NCBI GenBank assembly: GCA_014898415.1
Contig: RCTD01000026.1
Coordinates: 806,001-870,000, forward strand
Source: Stromatinia cepivora
Taxonomy: Eukaryota > Ascomycota > Leotiomycetes > Helotiales > Sclerotiniaceae
Direction of reading: 5' to 3'
Length of the DNA: 64,000 bases
A program made the position numbers and the translations under genes. Below the pieces are notes generated by a model, which saw only the letters and a program-made list of their open reading frames with translations, ran no database searches and was not told the DNA's origin. Below are positions 1 to 13,602 of the stretch, in pieces; within the stretch, counting starts at the first letter, position 1, and each line of letters starts with the position of its first letter.

Positions 1-405
1 ATGGTTGTCGCCATGATCTATTGTATTCTTTTCTATCGTTAATTATATACTATTTCCTCAATTGTATGCAGAACCGGGTAGTTAAAAAAGGATCGAAAAG
101 GCAAGGAAAGTTTTTGAAATCAATTCGTTTGGATAAAGAGCATCTCTAGAAATGGAAGTGTAGTGCTGTGATTTGTTTCTCGAATAACATCGTATCTTGC
201 ATCGAGATCTGGATTGTGGGAAAATGAAGATATCGTGAGATTTGGTGGGTCCTTGTTATCGTCAGAATCGTGAGGTGGATCAGATTAAGTAAAGCCTGTA
301 AAGCATATCCTATCAAATATCACATGAAGGATATGCATTGAAAACAAAGAAAGTCAATTAAATGAGTAAAAGTAGCATGGCATGATTGCAGCTTGTACTA
401 CGGAG

Positions 406-456
406 TACATATACATATACATACATATATACATACATATATACATACATATTCAT
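406..456. repeat. ATAC/ATAT microsatellite
   Basis: About 50 bases of alternating ACATATAC/ATACATATAT units in the promoter-side intergenic DNA. It produces spurious Tyr/Ile-rich open frames on both strands. Confidence 0.8.
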
Positions 457-1224
457 TTACCAGACTTCTCTCCGCCATTCTCCTCAACCTCACAGGCTTC
501 ATATACATACTACATACTTGGGTACAGTAAGTACAGAGGACAGAATACAGTACGTACCCAGACTGTGGTTGATCACTTCCCAAATAACTAAATTATACTA
601 AATACACACTATACTATATCTCGAAACCCCTCTTTTAAACCCGGCCCCCCCTTCTAATCTCTGCTCCACTATGAAATCCCCAGCTTATTCCGAAAAACAA
701 AAACAAAACTGCGTCATACCTTCGTATCGAAATCGCAATAAATAACTCGCCCAATTCAATAGATTCAATAGCACAAACTCCACCTCAATACTGTACACAG
801 TATATATACACATTCAAAGCTGGAGTTGGGCCTGTCGTTAACGATGCATGGGTCTATGGATCTATGGATCTATGGATCTGATGGATCAGTTGCAACGACT
901 CTCTCTCATTCCTACTTCCGAATAGTTTCATTTGTTTGTACGGTGTAAAGCATTTGAACATACCACATACCTCCTTTATTTCTATTTTGTAAATATTTAT
1001 CTTATTGGCTGATGGCTTTAAACACAACCAATAGAATTCCTTCCCCGCAAATGGCTTATGTTAGATTAGCGCAACTTTCCTTCTCTCATCCAATCCGAGA
1101 TGCTTCATACGTAGCACAAGCCAAGACAGTGGTGCGACCTTGCTTTTTTTGGTCATTTCCTCTAACTGTACAGTTACCGGTAGCCTTCGATTCCCCTGCG
1201 ACAATTATTACCAACATATGATCC

Positions 1225-1240
1225 CAAAATATATAAACAC
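1225..1240 (+). promoter_or_regulatory. Possible TATA element of the mannitol dehydrogenase gene
   Basis: The run AAAATATATAAACACC lies about 315 bases upstream of the ATG, followed by a long CT/CA-rich leader as is common before fungal start codons. This is placement and consensus only; no transcript evidence is visible. Confidence 0.3.
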
Positions 1241-1400
1241 CAACTCTTTCCCAGATTTCTCTTTTCTTAATTATAATCTTACATCTCACATCTCACATCT
1301 CACATCCCAAACTTTCAATTATCTTTCAAGAATATCGTGTATCAATCACTCCGCGATTTATCTTTATACTCCCTTCAACACGGTCATTAATTTGACTCGT

Positions 1401-1430
1401 ATCCCCTCATATCCCCTCATATCCCCTCAT
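1401..1430 (+). repeat. Three exact 10-bp tandem copies in the 5' leader
   Basis: Unit ATCCCCTCAT occurs three times without mismatch, followed by a degenerate fourth copy. It is probably transcribed as part of the 5' leader of the downstream gene. Confidence 0.8.
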
Positions 1431-1548
1431 ACCCCGCCATACACCAACTCAATCCACCCTCCACATTCACAAACACAATTACATCCAAATCACTTGGATT
1501 CAACCTCATACTTGGATATTCACCAATTATTCTTCTCTACCTATCATT

Positions 1549-2853
1549 ATGGGTTTGAAAGCAGTTCATTTCGGCGCCGGCAATATCGGTAGAGGTTTTG
1601 TTGCTGAATTTGTGAGTATACATTCATTTCCACCTTCCATTTCATCAATCTTAGGGATCTCACACCATTATTACTCCTTCATCTTTTGAACTTCAATATC
1701 CAATCCACAATAAAACTGAAACCGTCGCTAACAATATCACTATTAGCTTCACAAATCCGGTTATGAAGTCGTCTTCTGCGATGTCATGGACAGCATTATC
1801 CAAAAGTTGCAAACCACCCCTTCATACAAAGTTATTCAAGTTGGAGCAGAGGGAACAAGCGAAGAAACAATTACCAATTACCGTGCCATAAACTCGAAAA
1901 CACATGAAGCCGATGTTATTGAGGAGATTCGTACAGCAGATGTAGTAACTTGCTCTGTTGGTCCTAATATTCTCAAGTTCATTGCACCAGTTATCGCCAA
2001 GGGTATTGACGGTCGCTCCAATGATGCAACCCCAATTGCAGTCATTGCTTGCGAGAACGCAATAGGTGCAACTGATACCCTCGCCAATCACATAAAAGGC
2101 GACCATACCCCCGACGATCGTCTAGATGATCACCACGAGCGCGCACGATACGCTAACTCTGCCATCGATCGTATCGTTCCTGCTCAAGACCCAGATGCAG
2201 GTCTCGATGTCAAGCTCGAGAGATTTTACGAATGGGTTGTTGATCGCACACCTTTCAGTGACCACGAAGCTCCGGCTATCAAAGGTATCAAGTGGGTAGA
2301 TGACTTAATACCATACATTGAGCGCAAACTCTTCACTGTCAACACCGGACACGCAGCTGCTGCATACCACGGGTACTACCACCAGAAGGCCACAGTCTAT
2401 GATGCTCTACAAGATCCTAATATTCTTAAGGAAGTCCACATGGCGTTGGAGGAGACAAGCAAATTAATTGTCGGCAAGCACGGTATCGAAGCCCAAGAGC
2501 AAAAAGACTATGTCGACAAGATCATCACCAGAATAGGAAACCCACATCTGGAAGATGCAGTAGAAAGAGTTGGTCGTGCACCCTTGCGAAAATTGAGCAG
2601 AAAAGAACGGTTCATTGCCCCTGCGGCTGAACTTGCAGAAGAAGGAAAGGAATTTAGTGCACTATTAGATGCTGCTGAGATGGCTTTCCGTTTCCAAAAC
2701 GTTGAAGGTGATGAGGAATCCAAAGAGTTGGCCAAGATCATGTCTGAAAACTCAGCCGAACAAGTGGTGGAGAAGGTCTGCGGGTTACAGTCTGATCACC
2801 CCTTGTTCCCTCATGTGGTAGCAGTCGTGAAGAAGGTTCAGGATGATGAGTAG
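1549..2853 (+). CDS. MPD1: Mannitol-1-phosphate 5-dehydrogenase (two exons)
   Basis: Exons 1549-1611 and 1747-2853 give 389 residues, the usual fungal length; the intron begins GTGAGT and ends TTAG. The product interconverts fructose-6-phosphate and mannitol-1-phosphate with NAD(H) in the cytosol, the entry to the fungal mannitol pathway. Residues 9-16 read GAGNIGRG, the dinucleotide-binding turn split off on the first exon. The long-chain polyol dehydrogenase signature K-x4-N-x2-H is intact at Lys215, Asn220 and His223. The ATG at 1549 is chosen because it places the GxGNIGRG strand at the N terminus exactly as in the family; the in-frame ATG at 1786 in exon 2 would delete it. No stops or transition damage are visible, in contrast to DNA beyond 7.6 kb. 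Identification is confident from motifs and length. Confidence 0.95.
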
Positions 2854-4011
2854 AGTGGTGAGGCTTTTGGGTTTTTTATTCTCACGGATTTTAGGATGGC
2901 GAATGGGTATGATATGGATGGATTGGACTGAGCGATACTCTCGGCGTGTTTTGGATACGCAGTTCGCTTTTGATGATATGGAATGGTATAGTTATCCGTA
3001 GATGATAGCTGAATGAATTGAATGAAAGACCAAATACAACGGAAATTTACCCCTTGTTTGTTTCTCTTCCTCAGAAGTGTTCCGCAAATGAGCTTGAAGG
3101 CGAGACTTTTTCCCCATGCAGTTAATGAGTATGAAATATTGTGTAACCATCCATTGAAACCATTAGTGACTCTGTACTTTGATCTAGATGGATGAACCAC
3201 TCAAGGTTGGGACAAACTATATGTTCCCCTTAAATATTCCAAATAGGTAAATTTGAACTGGGAAGAGACTTCAGAGGGCTACCACCCATCACAAGAAGAC
3301 AGTGGGAGCGGAGACTGATTGATTGAAAACTCACTGTGTTATTCTGCTGGAGGAAATCAGTATCCCATCTTCTGATCCACAGTATTGCATTACTGGGTTT
3401 GTTTTCTGTATCTTTCTCCAAGGTTTGAAGCTGGGGACCGGATATGAGGGATGACCTAAGAATTCGAACATGGCTTGCAATTGCACCATACTATATATTC
3501 CATTGGGGAGCTGGCAAGGTGAGCTGGTCAACCTATATTGGAGTACAAATAGAACAATAAGCCTATTTTTTCATTATTAATATGAACACATTTAAATATA
3601 CCCACCAACCAAGATATTGAATATTGATTCATTTTCTTTGCACTCGAATTATTTAACATCAACATTCAAATTCTCGATATTTCTGGGGATAATGAATTAA
3701 GGTTATTGCACTAAGCCGAATCAGCATTAGTCAATATCATTCAAGCTGCCACATCTCGAACTCTAAAGGAACATTGAAATATATCCTGACCACTTTGAAT
3801 TCCAGTTATTTCTTCCCCAACCCAGTTTTTTCCCCTAATTCTTGATTTTACGACATTGAAACGAAAGATCTCAAGTCGCCTGACTTCTGCGATTGAATAT
3901 ACACCAAAATCAGTGTCGTGGAGGAACCATTTGTCAACCCACCAACTACATGCGCTGAAAGCCACAGTATTGCTTTTTTCTACCTCCCTTACTTTCCACA
4001 CATAATCTAAG
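2854..4011. other. Intergenic region between MPD1 and SEC27
   Basis: About 1.16 kb with no supported gene. It must contain the MPD1 3' end and the SEC27 promoter. Two short antisense frames (3230-3421, 3331-3531) overlap each other and have no recognisable motif. I see no repeat. Confidence 0.6.
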
Positions 4012-6994
4012 ATGAGATTGGACGTGAAGGTAAGAACCATTCCTTTCCTGCCAGCAACCTGCGACATTGGCACAACTGTCAAATGCTACGACTTCTTTAG
4101 TTGTACCTGCGAATCAAGATAGTATCAACCATCTCAAACTGAGAGAGGTGGTGGTAGTTGGAAGTATGGCATCAAGTACTAATTCGATTTACAAATGTCA
4201 GAGGCAGTTATTTGCTCGATCGGAAAGAGTGAAGGGAATTGATTTCCATCCAGTCGAGCCATGGATTTTAACCACACTATACAGCGGTATGTTCACTGGC
4301 GCATGAAGACTGGGGATGGAGTATTGATACTTTTCAGGTCATGTTTACATTTGGTCTTACGAAACTCAGGTTAGTAACATTCATCTCTAAATCTCCTCCC
4401 GTGCTGACTATTTTTAGGCCATCGTCAAGACATTCGAGTTGACGGATGTCCCTGTCCGAGCTGGTAGATTCATTGCTCGAAAGAATTGGATTGTTTGCGG
4501 TTCCGATGACTTTCAGTTACGAGTTTACAATTACAATACTTCGGAAAAGATCACCACCTTCGAAGCCCATCCAGATTATATTCGCGCCATTGTTGTTCAT
4601 CCTACGCAGCCTTTTGTTTTGACCGCCTCTGATGATATGACAATCAAGTTGTGGGACTGGGACAAGGGTTGGAAATGTGTGCAGGTGTTTGAGGGACACA
4701 GCCATTATGTTATGGGACTGGCTATCAATCCAAAGGATACGAATACATTTGCTTCGGCATGTTTGGACAGGACCGTAAAGATCTGGAGTTTGGGATCATC
4801 CACAGCAAACTTTACACTGGAGGCCCACGAAACGAAAGGTGTTAACCATGTTGATTACTACCCTCAATCCGACAAACCATATCTTCTCACTACTTCAGAC
4901 GACAGGACGGTTAAGATTTGGGATTATACTACGAAATCTTTAATTGCAACGCTAGAAGGCCACACAAGCAATGTTTCGTTCGCATGCTACCATCCAGAAT
5001 TACCCGTAATCATCTCTGGTTCTGAGGATGGCACCGTCAAAATATGGCATGCAAATACATACAGATTAGAGCAGTCTTTGAGTTATGGATTGGAGAGAGC
5101 TTGGTGTGTTAGCTACCAAAGAGGGAAGCAGGGAGTTGCTGTGGGTTTTGATGAAGGTGCGGTGGTTGTAAAGATGGGTCGAGAGGAGCCTGCAGTATCT
5201 ATGGACAATTCTGGAAAGTTGATTTGGGCTAGACATAGTGAAGTTGTCTCATCTATCATCAAGGGCGGAGGTAAGTGTATCTTTTTGCTTACAAGGTTAT
5301 TACTAAATCGTGTGTAGATGCTTCAGTGAAGGACAATGAACCAATTTCTCTACCCACGAAAGATCTCGGCACTTGCGAAGTATATCCACAAACCCTTCTT
5401 CACTCTCCGAACGGCCGATTTGTTTCAGTATGCGGTGACGGCGAATTCATTATTTATACTGCTCTTGCATGGAGGAATAAGGCTTTCGGCTCGGCTTTGG
5501 ATTTTGTTTGGGGTTCGAAAGATAATAGTAATGATTACGCGATTCGGGAATCAGGGACAAGCGTGAAGATCTTCAAGAATTTTGTGGAGAAAAGTGGTGG
5601 TCTTGATGTTGGTTTCCAGGCTGAAGGTTTGACTGGCGGTGTTCTACTCGGCGTTAAGGGCCAAGGTGGTATTGGTTTCTATGACTGGCAAAGTGGTGGA
5701 CTGATCAGGAGGATTGAAGTTGAGCCAACCGAAGTACGTATGCGTGCCGTGAAATTTGAATCAGCGCTGATTGATATAGGTATACTGGTCTGAAAATGGA
5801 GAGTTGGTTGCTATTGCATGCGAAGATACCTTCTACGTCCTCAGATTCTCACGAGAGAATTACATTGCGGCTCTGAATGCCGGAGAGGTTGATGATGATG
5901 GAGTTGAGGCAGCATTTGAAGTTGTCACGGATATCAATGAAACGTATGTCCAACTAAGCTTACACAAGCCAGCGATACTAACGTAACGTAGTGTACGAAC
6001 AGGAGAATGGGTAGGTGACTGCTTCATCTATACCAACAGCACCAACAGACTTAACTACCTGGTCGGTGATCAAACTTATACTATCTCTCACTTCGATCAA
6101 CCCATGTACTTGCTCGGATACATTCAGCGCGACTCTCGTATTTACCTCGCCGACAAAGATGTCAACGTCACTTCTTTTGCACTCTCTCTCGCAGTTGTAG
6201 AGTATCAAACATTGGTCTTGAGAGATGATATGGACACAGCCGCAGAAGTACTTGGCACGATTCCCGGCGACCAGCTCAATAAAATCGCCCGTTTCCTCGA
6301 AGGTCAAGGACATAAGGAATTGGCGTTGGAGGTTGCTACTGACAAAGAACATAAGTTTGAGCTGGCTCTCGCGTTAGGCCATCTTCCGATAGCTCTTGAA
6401 CTCGCACGGGAAGCAGATGTCGAGCATAAATGGAAGACAGTTGGTGATGCAGCGCTTACTGGCTGGGATGTTGCACTTGCCGCGGAATGTTTCAAGAATG
6501 CTAGGGATCTTGGTTCGCTGTTATTACTGCACTCAAGTACTGGTGATAGAGAGGGTCTCAAAGCATTAAGTGCACAGGCGAGCGATGCAGGTGCCCATAA
6601 TGTTGCGTTTACATGTCTTTGGCAATTGGGAGATGTTGATGGATGTATTGAGTTATTGATCAAGACTGGTAGAGCGGCAGAAGCGGTCCTGTTTTCACAA
6701 ACATATAAGCCGAGTGTTACGGTCAAGACTGTGCACGCATGGAAAGAGCAGTTGGAAAATGATAAGAAAGGAAGGGTGGCTAAGACCGTCGGTGTACCCG
6801 GTGAAGATGAAGAGCTTTTCCCTGAATGGGAAGAATATTTGAGGTTGGAGCAGGAAGCCGGTGAGAACCTCATTGACGTTAATGGAAATGGACATGAGAA
6901 GATTAATGGAGATGGACCTGATCCGGACGCTGAAGCCGTTGAGAAGGGCTCACTGGAGACGAAAGATGATGAGGAAGAATCAGAGGAAGATTAG
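4012..6994 (+). CDS. SEC27: Coatomer (COPI) beta'-subunit, WD40 protein (seven exons)
   Basis: Exons 4012-4029, 4202-4286, 4338-4369, 4418-5270, 5318-5733, 5780-5943 and 5992-6994 splice to 2571 nt, 856 residues, with phases that close at every junction and GT-AG introns. The start gives the family N terminus (MRLDVK then [12 protein letters not shown]); the residue 7-17 block is the hallmark beta'-COP start. WD40 repeats follow (for example [27 protein letters not shown]) through about residue 300, then the second propeller and coatomer WD-associated region, an alpha-solenoid segment, and a very acidic tail ending EESEED. The protein is a cytosolic subunit of the COPI coat for Golgi-to-ER retrieval and binds dilysine cargo signals. 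Introns 1 and 6 contain CTAAT/CTAAC-type branch sites. The gene is intact and is the last ordinary gene before the degraded repeat region. Confidence 0.95.
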
Positions 6995-8015
6995 GAGTGC
7001 CGGAACAAAATGGGGGAATTGTGTATTTTGGGAATTTCTGGAAGGTGGCTGGCTATAAAAGCAACTGTGGAGATAAATGTTGTATTTTGATAGAGAATTA
7101 AAGATTTAGTGCTTCTAGTTTGAGCAGTGACGGGGGACTAGTGTTTAATTTTTACTATCCAAATCGATGATGAGAAGCGGAGCTACAAGTAGAGGAAGAT
7201 GAGCGGAAGGACTAGCGGTGATGAGAGATTTTACTAAGTTAGATGAATCATCTTCATTTCATTCCTTCATACTGTTGACTTAGGGGCTTGCAAAGAGTTT
7301 CATCCTTAGTCACAAAGACATTCACTCGTATGTTTCAAAAATGTTCAATCCTATAATTCAGTGTTCGAGACAGATGTGCTACTTGCTGCCACCATTTGTG
7401 GTATTTCTACACTGTGTTATGCGGTCGACCTTCTGCATTGTTTGTATTGCAAAGCCACCTCTTTAATTCCCATATTGAAGACCATTATGCATTGTTTTAC
7501 TTTTGCTTGAATTACTGACTTGGCAGCCATTATATCCCAAGTCCGATAATCTGTCAGCTTTGTCTATGAGACCGAAACATACTGGGTGTAATTATAAGAC
7601 TATCTGGGATTGACAGAAGCGGGTAGAAAATGAATTGATGAAAGTAAGAATTTATATCTTGAGTAGTAATCTTAAATAGCTTTTTTATTGGGAAATGTGG
7701 GGGATATAAATATAACTTTATATTATAAAGGCAGAAGACAGAATAATAGATATAATTCGGAAAGTTATATTTCTAGAAACTAGAAATAGTTTTAAATATA
7801 AAATATATAAAAACTAAATCCGATAAAGATTAGTTTTTTTAATCAAGAATTGATTTGTTGACTCTGTAATAATATTCTCTTTTTTAAGATTAAACTTTAT
7901 TAAAGTAATTTAAATTATAAAAGTTAGATTTCTTTGAATAATAATAAGAATAATTATAAATCAATTTCTAAGTATTTTCTAGATAATATCCTCGGTAAAG
8001 AAAGAACTTCTGATG
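6995..8015. other. SEC27 3' flank and transition into AT-rich repeat DNA
   Basis: To about 7650 the composition is that of ordinary fungal intergenic DNA. From roughly 7660 it becomes strongly A+T-rich and stays so for the rest of the window. No gene, LTR or TIR is recognisable before 8016; 7700-8015 may be a remnant too degraded to name. Confidence 0.6.
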
Positions 8016-8286
8016 TATTACAGGGTATTATACAATATTTATATTCCGAAATCAACTTAGCTTCTTCCGAAATATATCAGATTGCGAAATGAGTGAATTA
8101 ATATCGAAATTAGAAAAAATAAAAGCATTCATAAATGAATTAAGTTTATATAAAAATAATATATTCAATATTCTAATTCATTAATTAATAAATTAATATA
8201 TTAATATAAAGAAAAAAAGAATTATAATCTCATTATTATATATATTTCAATCTTATCATTGTCTATATTTCAATATTATTATTATC

Positions 8287-8452
8287 TGTTAACTTTTGGT
8301 GCAGGAAGTAGTAGTATTGTTGACTATATAGATTGAACTAAGGATCTATAATTCTAGTAGGAGTAGAATTGAGATTATCCCCAAATATAATTTATATATC
8401 ATTATGGTTTCATGACCTCAATTCTAATCCTATAATGGTTTCATTTCCAATA
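8287..8452 (-). repeat. 3' LTR of Copia A
   Basis: 166 bp, matches 13603-13768 and the LTRs of Copia B and C. The outer end begins TGTTAACTTTTGG on the + strand. Confidence 0.93.
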
Positions 8453-8479
8453 CTCCTTTATTGAGGATATCCTATTCGA

Positions 8480-11400
8480 TTCTTCTAGATTATTAATCCT
8501 AATATTTTTTTGAATCTTTTGAAAGTAATCCTTGTATAAGGCTTCATTATTCTATTGGTAATTATATTGTATATATTGATATAACTAATAACGATTTTTT
8601 TCTTTTCTGTTAAATCCTTAATGAAATAATAACTGATATCTATATATTTGAATCATTTATATAAATATGGATTCTTAATTAAAACTAAAGTGTTTTAATT
8701 ATCATCAAGTATTTGAATTATATTTCCGTTCTTTTCAATATAATTTAATCTGAATAGGTCTTTGAGCATTTATACAACCCATCTTCCTTATTTAGTAAAC
8801 ATTATCATCGTAATATATTCTGATTCCGTATTAAAGATAGCTATAAATACTTGTTTCTTGCTAGCCCACGATATAAAATCTCTATAGAATATCACAATTC
8901 CCCTTGAAACATTTTTCTGGTTATATTTGTTATTAGCTCAATCTATATTTGTATATATCTTTATTATATTATCAGGTATATTATATTTTTTGTAGATATC
9001 AGATTATACTCTTTTTGGCCTGAATTATAGTTTCTATTTGATTGTTGATTGTAAATATCATATCAGATTCTTTAAAGCTATAATATAATGTTTTGCTGGT
9101 TTTATTATAAATTGTGAAAGTCTTCTAATTGAGAATACTATATTTAATCGAATATATATTATTAGATAAATTATACTTCCTATTCGTTATTGATATTTAT
9201 TTATATTTATTAATTCATTATTATCGATTACTGATCGGAAATAGATATAATCCATTATTAATAGTTTCTTGATTTGATATTATCCATATATAATATTATA
9301 TTTGATTAGTATAATATCGAGATATTCTTTTTGATTTATAATTAATATATATATTTTTCTATTACGAATAACTCTAATATTTAGGATCTTATTAATCTCC
9401 TTTAGATTCTTAATATTAAAACAGGCCGATAGCTTTTCATCGAATTAAATGATTTGTAATGATATATATAATATAATAACGATATCGTTGATATATACTA
9501 ATAATATTATATTACAGTCTTTGGATATATATAAATATAGATTTATCAAATTTTATACAAAATCTATACTTAAAAACTCTTTCTTCAATAATAAACTTCA
9601 ATCCCTTTTAATTTGCTTTAAATTATATAGACTTTGTAGAGTTTGTAATATATATCCCTTTTTGATTTTGATATCTTAGGGTAATTCGAGATAAATCTCT
9701 TTTTTCAAATATGATTCGATAAAGGTATTTTTGATATCGAAATATGAGTATTCCAAATTTTCCTTTGTAATGATAATTAGGAATAATTTGAGTATATTTA
9801 GTTTTATTATTGATATAAACATTTTGTTATAATCTTTTTTTAATATTTGATTAAATTTTCGAATTATTAATTTTGCTTTGAATCGTTTTATTTTGTTATT
9901 CTTGGTTTTAATTATAAATACCTATTTCGTCGAAACCAGATTATTTTCTTTAAAGAATATATATTCTTTTTAAATATCATTTTGAACTAAAAATATAATT
10001 TCCTTTTAAATAACTTCCTTTCATTTTTCAAAGTGTTTTCGATCCGATATTGTTTCCTTATAAATTCTTGATATTTTGATTCCCAGAATTTCTTTGATCG
10101 GATATACTACATCTTCTATATTATTTGTATCTATCAACAAAATTATAAAATTTGAAATGATTTTGTCTTTAATATAAGGATCCATTTTGTAAATAATTAA
10201 AATTATAATTATAATGTATTCTATATTTTCTTGAATTTTGATCTATATAGATATCACAATTAATACTCTTATAATCTTACTTTCCCATTCTTCTTCAAAA
10301 TCTTATTCTATATCTTTTTTCCGTTTTCATATTAGATATTTTAAAGATTCATTTTTAAAATCTATTTTATTCTTTTATTCAATCTCAAATGATTATAAAT
10401 TTACTTTACTTTTTAATCCTATTGAAATAAATTTATCAGCAAAATTTAAAACAATCTTAAATTTTGCTTCTGGTATAGATTCAAAGTTTATAGAAATTAA
10501 TTTTTGAATTGAACCCTTTAAAATAATGAATTCGATATTTAAAATATTTTTGGAAGAAAATTCTTAATTTGTTTTTTGGATATTATTATCTTCATCTTCA
10601 TTATATATTGATATTGATATATCTAATTTATTTGGTTTTAATTCGATAATTGAAATATTTAATATAATTATTAAACTTAATATAATATCTATTGAAGAGA
10701 ATATTTGGAATAAAGGTAATACAGGTATTATATTTAATATTGAAAATAAAAAAGATGTTTTATTTACTATCGATCTATTATAAGGTTTTCGATCTGGTTT
10801 TATATTCTTTATTTTTTGTAAATTTGATTTATAATTTTTTAATTTAAAATCCAAATCTTTTCCTTGATAAAATTCATTTATAATTATTTTGTTTAATCGA
10901 AATATATAATTTAATTCTGAAGAATATATTTTGATATATTTATTTGTAACTTTTGAATACCCTAGGAATATACTGATTCTCGAAATATCCTGCAACTTAT
11001 TATATCTTTATTTTTTCGGAATAATTTTGGAATTGATATAAGTATAATATTTGCTCCTTTAGATTTTATATATTTTTATATTTAATATTATATTTGTAAA
11101 AACTTTTATAAAGGATTGATTTATTTTATTTATATCAAGATCAATATTAATACAATTCCTGATATAAATATTATATTTTACAATTTTATTTCAAAATTCT
11201 AATAATAATTCAGTTTCTTTTAGTATTACTTTTATATTTGTTTTTGTAATTCTTATATTCTATTCTGTAGATTTGTTTTGATATAAAAAGGTAATTATTG
11301 TAACTTTGGATTATATATTTAATAATTATTTACAAATAATTTGTAGGAGTTTCGATATATTATTAATTCTAATTGTAATAATTTTTTCTTTAATAATTAA

Positions 11401-13230
11401 TTCCATTTTCTTTTTCTAAATTTTCAATATTTGAATTATATTATCTTTTTGTTTAAATAGTATAATCCAATTTATTTTTGTATAATTATTAATAATCAAT
11501 ATAAAATAACGATTCCCTTGAATCGATTTTGGAAATAATTTTGTAATATCGAAATATATAAATTCGAATTTCTTTAATTTATACAGATTCAATTATTTCG
11601 GAATATAATTGATCATTTTAATGAATATATATATTTCATAGATATCTAATTTAGTTGGAATCTTTATTGATTTGATTATATTGAATATTTTATATAAATT
11701 CTTAAGCTTATTTGGATCTAGATGGTTGAATCTTTGATATTATAATAGGTATCTCTTTTTTTTCTTAAATATTAATTCGTTATCGATATCTTTGATACTA
11801 TCAATTATCTTTAAAGAAAAGCTTTTTTCCTAATTATTTTGATATATATTAGAATAAAGAATTATATCCTTATATCCTTTGATTATATATAAAACCATAT
11901 ATATTCTGTTTTGTATTTTAATATAAATGATTTTCTTATTATCCTTCTTGAAATATATATAATAAAAATTGAATTCCTCTTGTAATTCTATTTCATAGAT
12001 TTTTTTTTCTGATAACAAATTTATTTTTAATCTTAATATATATAATATATTTGAAAATAATATTTTAAAATCATTTTTATATATTATATTCATTAAACTC
12101 TAATAATGATAATATATTACTTCCCCATCAATCTTTATTTTTTGTTTAATAATAAATTCTATTAATCTGAATAATAAAGATTGATTAAATATATATAAAG
12201 AAATATTTATATTAATATATTATTTGTTAAAGGAAGTTTTATTAATAGTTTTCTTTATCAAATTGCAATCTTCCTTTATTATATTCTCAATATCAGAGTT
12301 TGATTTAGAGATATTATTAATAGGATATATTTAGTTTTTTTTATTGAAATAGATTTTTTTCAGATTTAATGATCTTTTTCTTTTTTGGTAATAAAGATAA
12401 TTATAAAGGAGTTTATTAGTTTATATTAAATATAAATAGTTTTATATATAATGATTTTCTTTTTAATATAAATTGTAAATATTATTTAGGATTTCGAAAT
12501 CTGATTTTTGATGTCGAAAAATGTATCTAAATCCTTTCACAATTTATACTAACTTTGATCCATTCTTAAAACGAAGTTCTTTAATTTATAAATACTTGAT
12601 TTTATTATCAATATTAAAGTTAATTTGGATATCCAATATATCTATTATTCTTTAATAATCGATTAAAAGATTATATATTAAAACTAAAAACAAAATAATA
12701 TTTTGATATATTGATCAACAGTTTTTATTTATAACTTTTAGTTTCCTTTTATACTCTTTTAATTTGTTTCAGATTTCGATAATAATTATATCGAAATAAA
12801 TATTGGATTGGAATTTAAAATTCTAGATCATTGTTATATATATATTGGTTGTAATTGTATTGACTCTGGTATATTTTGATTTAAGGTATCTTTAGAGTAT
12901 ATATATTATTGAATATTCATTGGTAAAGGTTTCATTATCATTATTAAGTGTTGTACAAATATACGATAATATATTCGCTTTGTTCTTTAAGTATTCCGAT
13001 TTCAATTCGACATTGTAATATATACAATTATTGATTTTATAAGCAGATGCTGTATTGGATCTTGCAATCTGTGTATATTTGTTTAATATTTGATTAATTA
13101 TATAAAACCATCCTTTCCTTTTCAATTGTATCTTTATTTGTTTGAATTATCGCTTATAATTATTTTGATCAAACTTCGAAGGGTTGTTTGATTCCGATAT
13201 TATAAAGATTTCTTGTTGTTTGATGAATAT
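8480..13230 (-). pseudogene. Copia A gag-pol polyprotein remnant
   Basis: Read on the minus strand, gag begins near 13230, with a clear block at 13125-12892 (RKGWFYIIN...YNVELKSEYLKNKA). Protease/pre-integrase sequence is at 12093-11830, the integrase-RT linker at 10995-10564, RT near 9980-9400 and RNase H at about 8880-8480 (FNTESEYI motif). The RT box that should be YxDD reads YIND near 9482-9502, one Asp lost by a G-to-A change. Numerous TAA/TAG codons sit where copies B or C keep CAA/CAG. The product, when functional, would form virus-like particles and reverse-transcribe and integrate the element; this copy cannot. No extra reading frame is visible between RNase H and the 3' LTR. Confidence 0.88.
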
Positions 13231-13602
13231 CGAAGATAATCTTTAGATTTTTAAAATAGTTTTAAAAAAATAATATATAGCAAATAAATTCAAAATAATA
13301 AAGAAATATAAAAATAAAATAATAAAAGAATTTGTAAAATCGTATTATAATATGTTTTCTTGTAACTATACGAATTTGCTCTTCGCCTCTACTATAATTC
13401 TATATCAGCACTATACAGATTATTCTCTACTCTAATCTGTAATATTATAAATTATAAATTGTGTTATCATATTTCAACTTTGCTTCGATGGTATTATATA
13501 AAAACTCTGATTTTCACTCTGTTCCACTCCTATTAGCTATATTAATTCTTTTTCGATTTACTTTGCTTTCTAATTATTATTATACAACCGAATCTTATAA
13601 TC

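Larger units (their letters stand above)
1..1548. other. Upstream intergenic region and 5' leader of the mannitol dehydrogenase gene
   Basis: I see no convincing coding sequence here; the open frames are short and carry repeats. Composition is ordinary for a fungal promoter, with pyrimidine-rich and CA-rich stretches over the last 350 bases before the ATG. Simple repeats occur at about 406-456 (TA/CATA microsatellite), 852-879 (8-base CTATGGAT unit), 1281-1305 (CATCTCA-like unit) and 1401-1430. The region is not affected by the transition mutations seen beyond 7.6 kb. Confidence 0.6.

Noticed and set aside
382..601. Overlapping 60-70 codon frames on both strands near 380-600
   Set aside because: Created by the ATAC/ATAT microsatellite; Tyr/Ile/His-repeat products without a recognisable family.
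1140..1592. 150-codon + frame overlapping the start of MPD1
   Set aside because: Out of frame with MPD1 exon 1, composed of leader simple repeats, and no protein motif; the GAGNIGRG frame at 1549 is the real one.
3230..4082. Minus-strand frames of 63-113 codons between MPD1 and SEC27
   Set aside because: They overlap the SEC27 start and intron 1 or each other; no motif and no splice-consistent extension seen.
9449..10507. Plus-strand open frames 9449-9679 and 10238-10507
   Set aside because: Exact antisense of the Copia A RT and linker regions; similar antisense frames recur at 24439 and 32325 in Copia C, so they reflect the complement of a coding strand.
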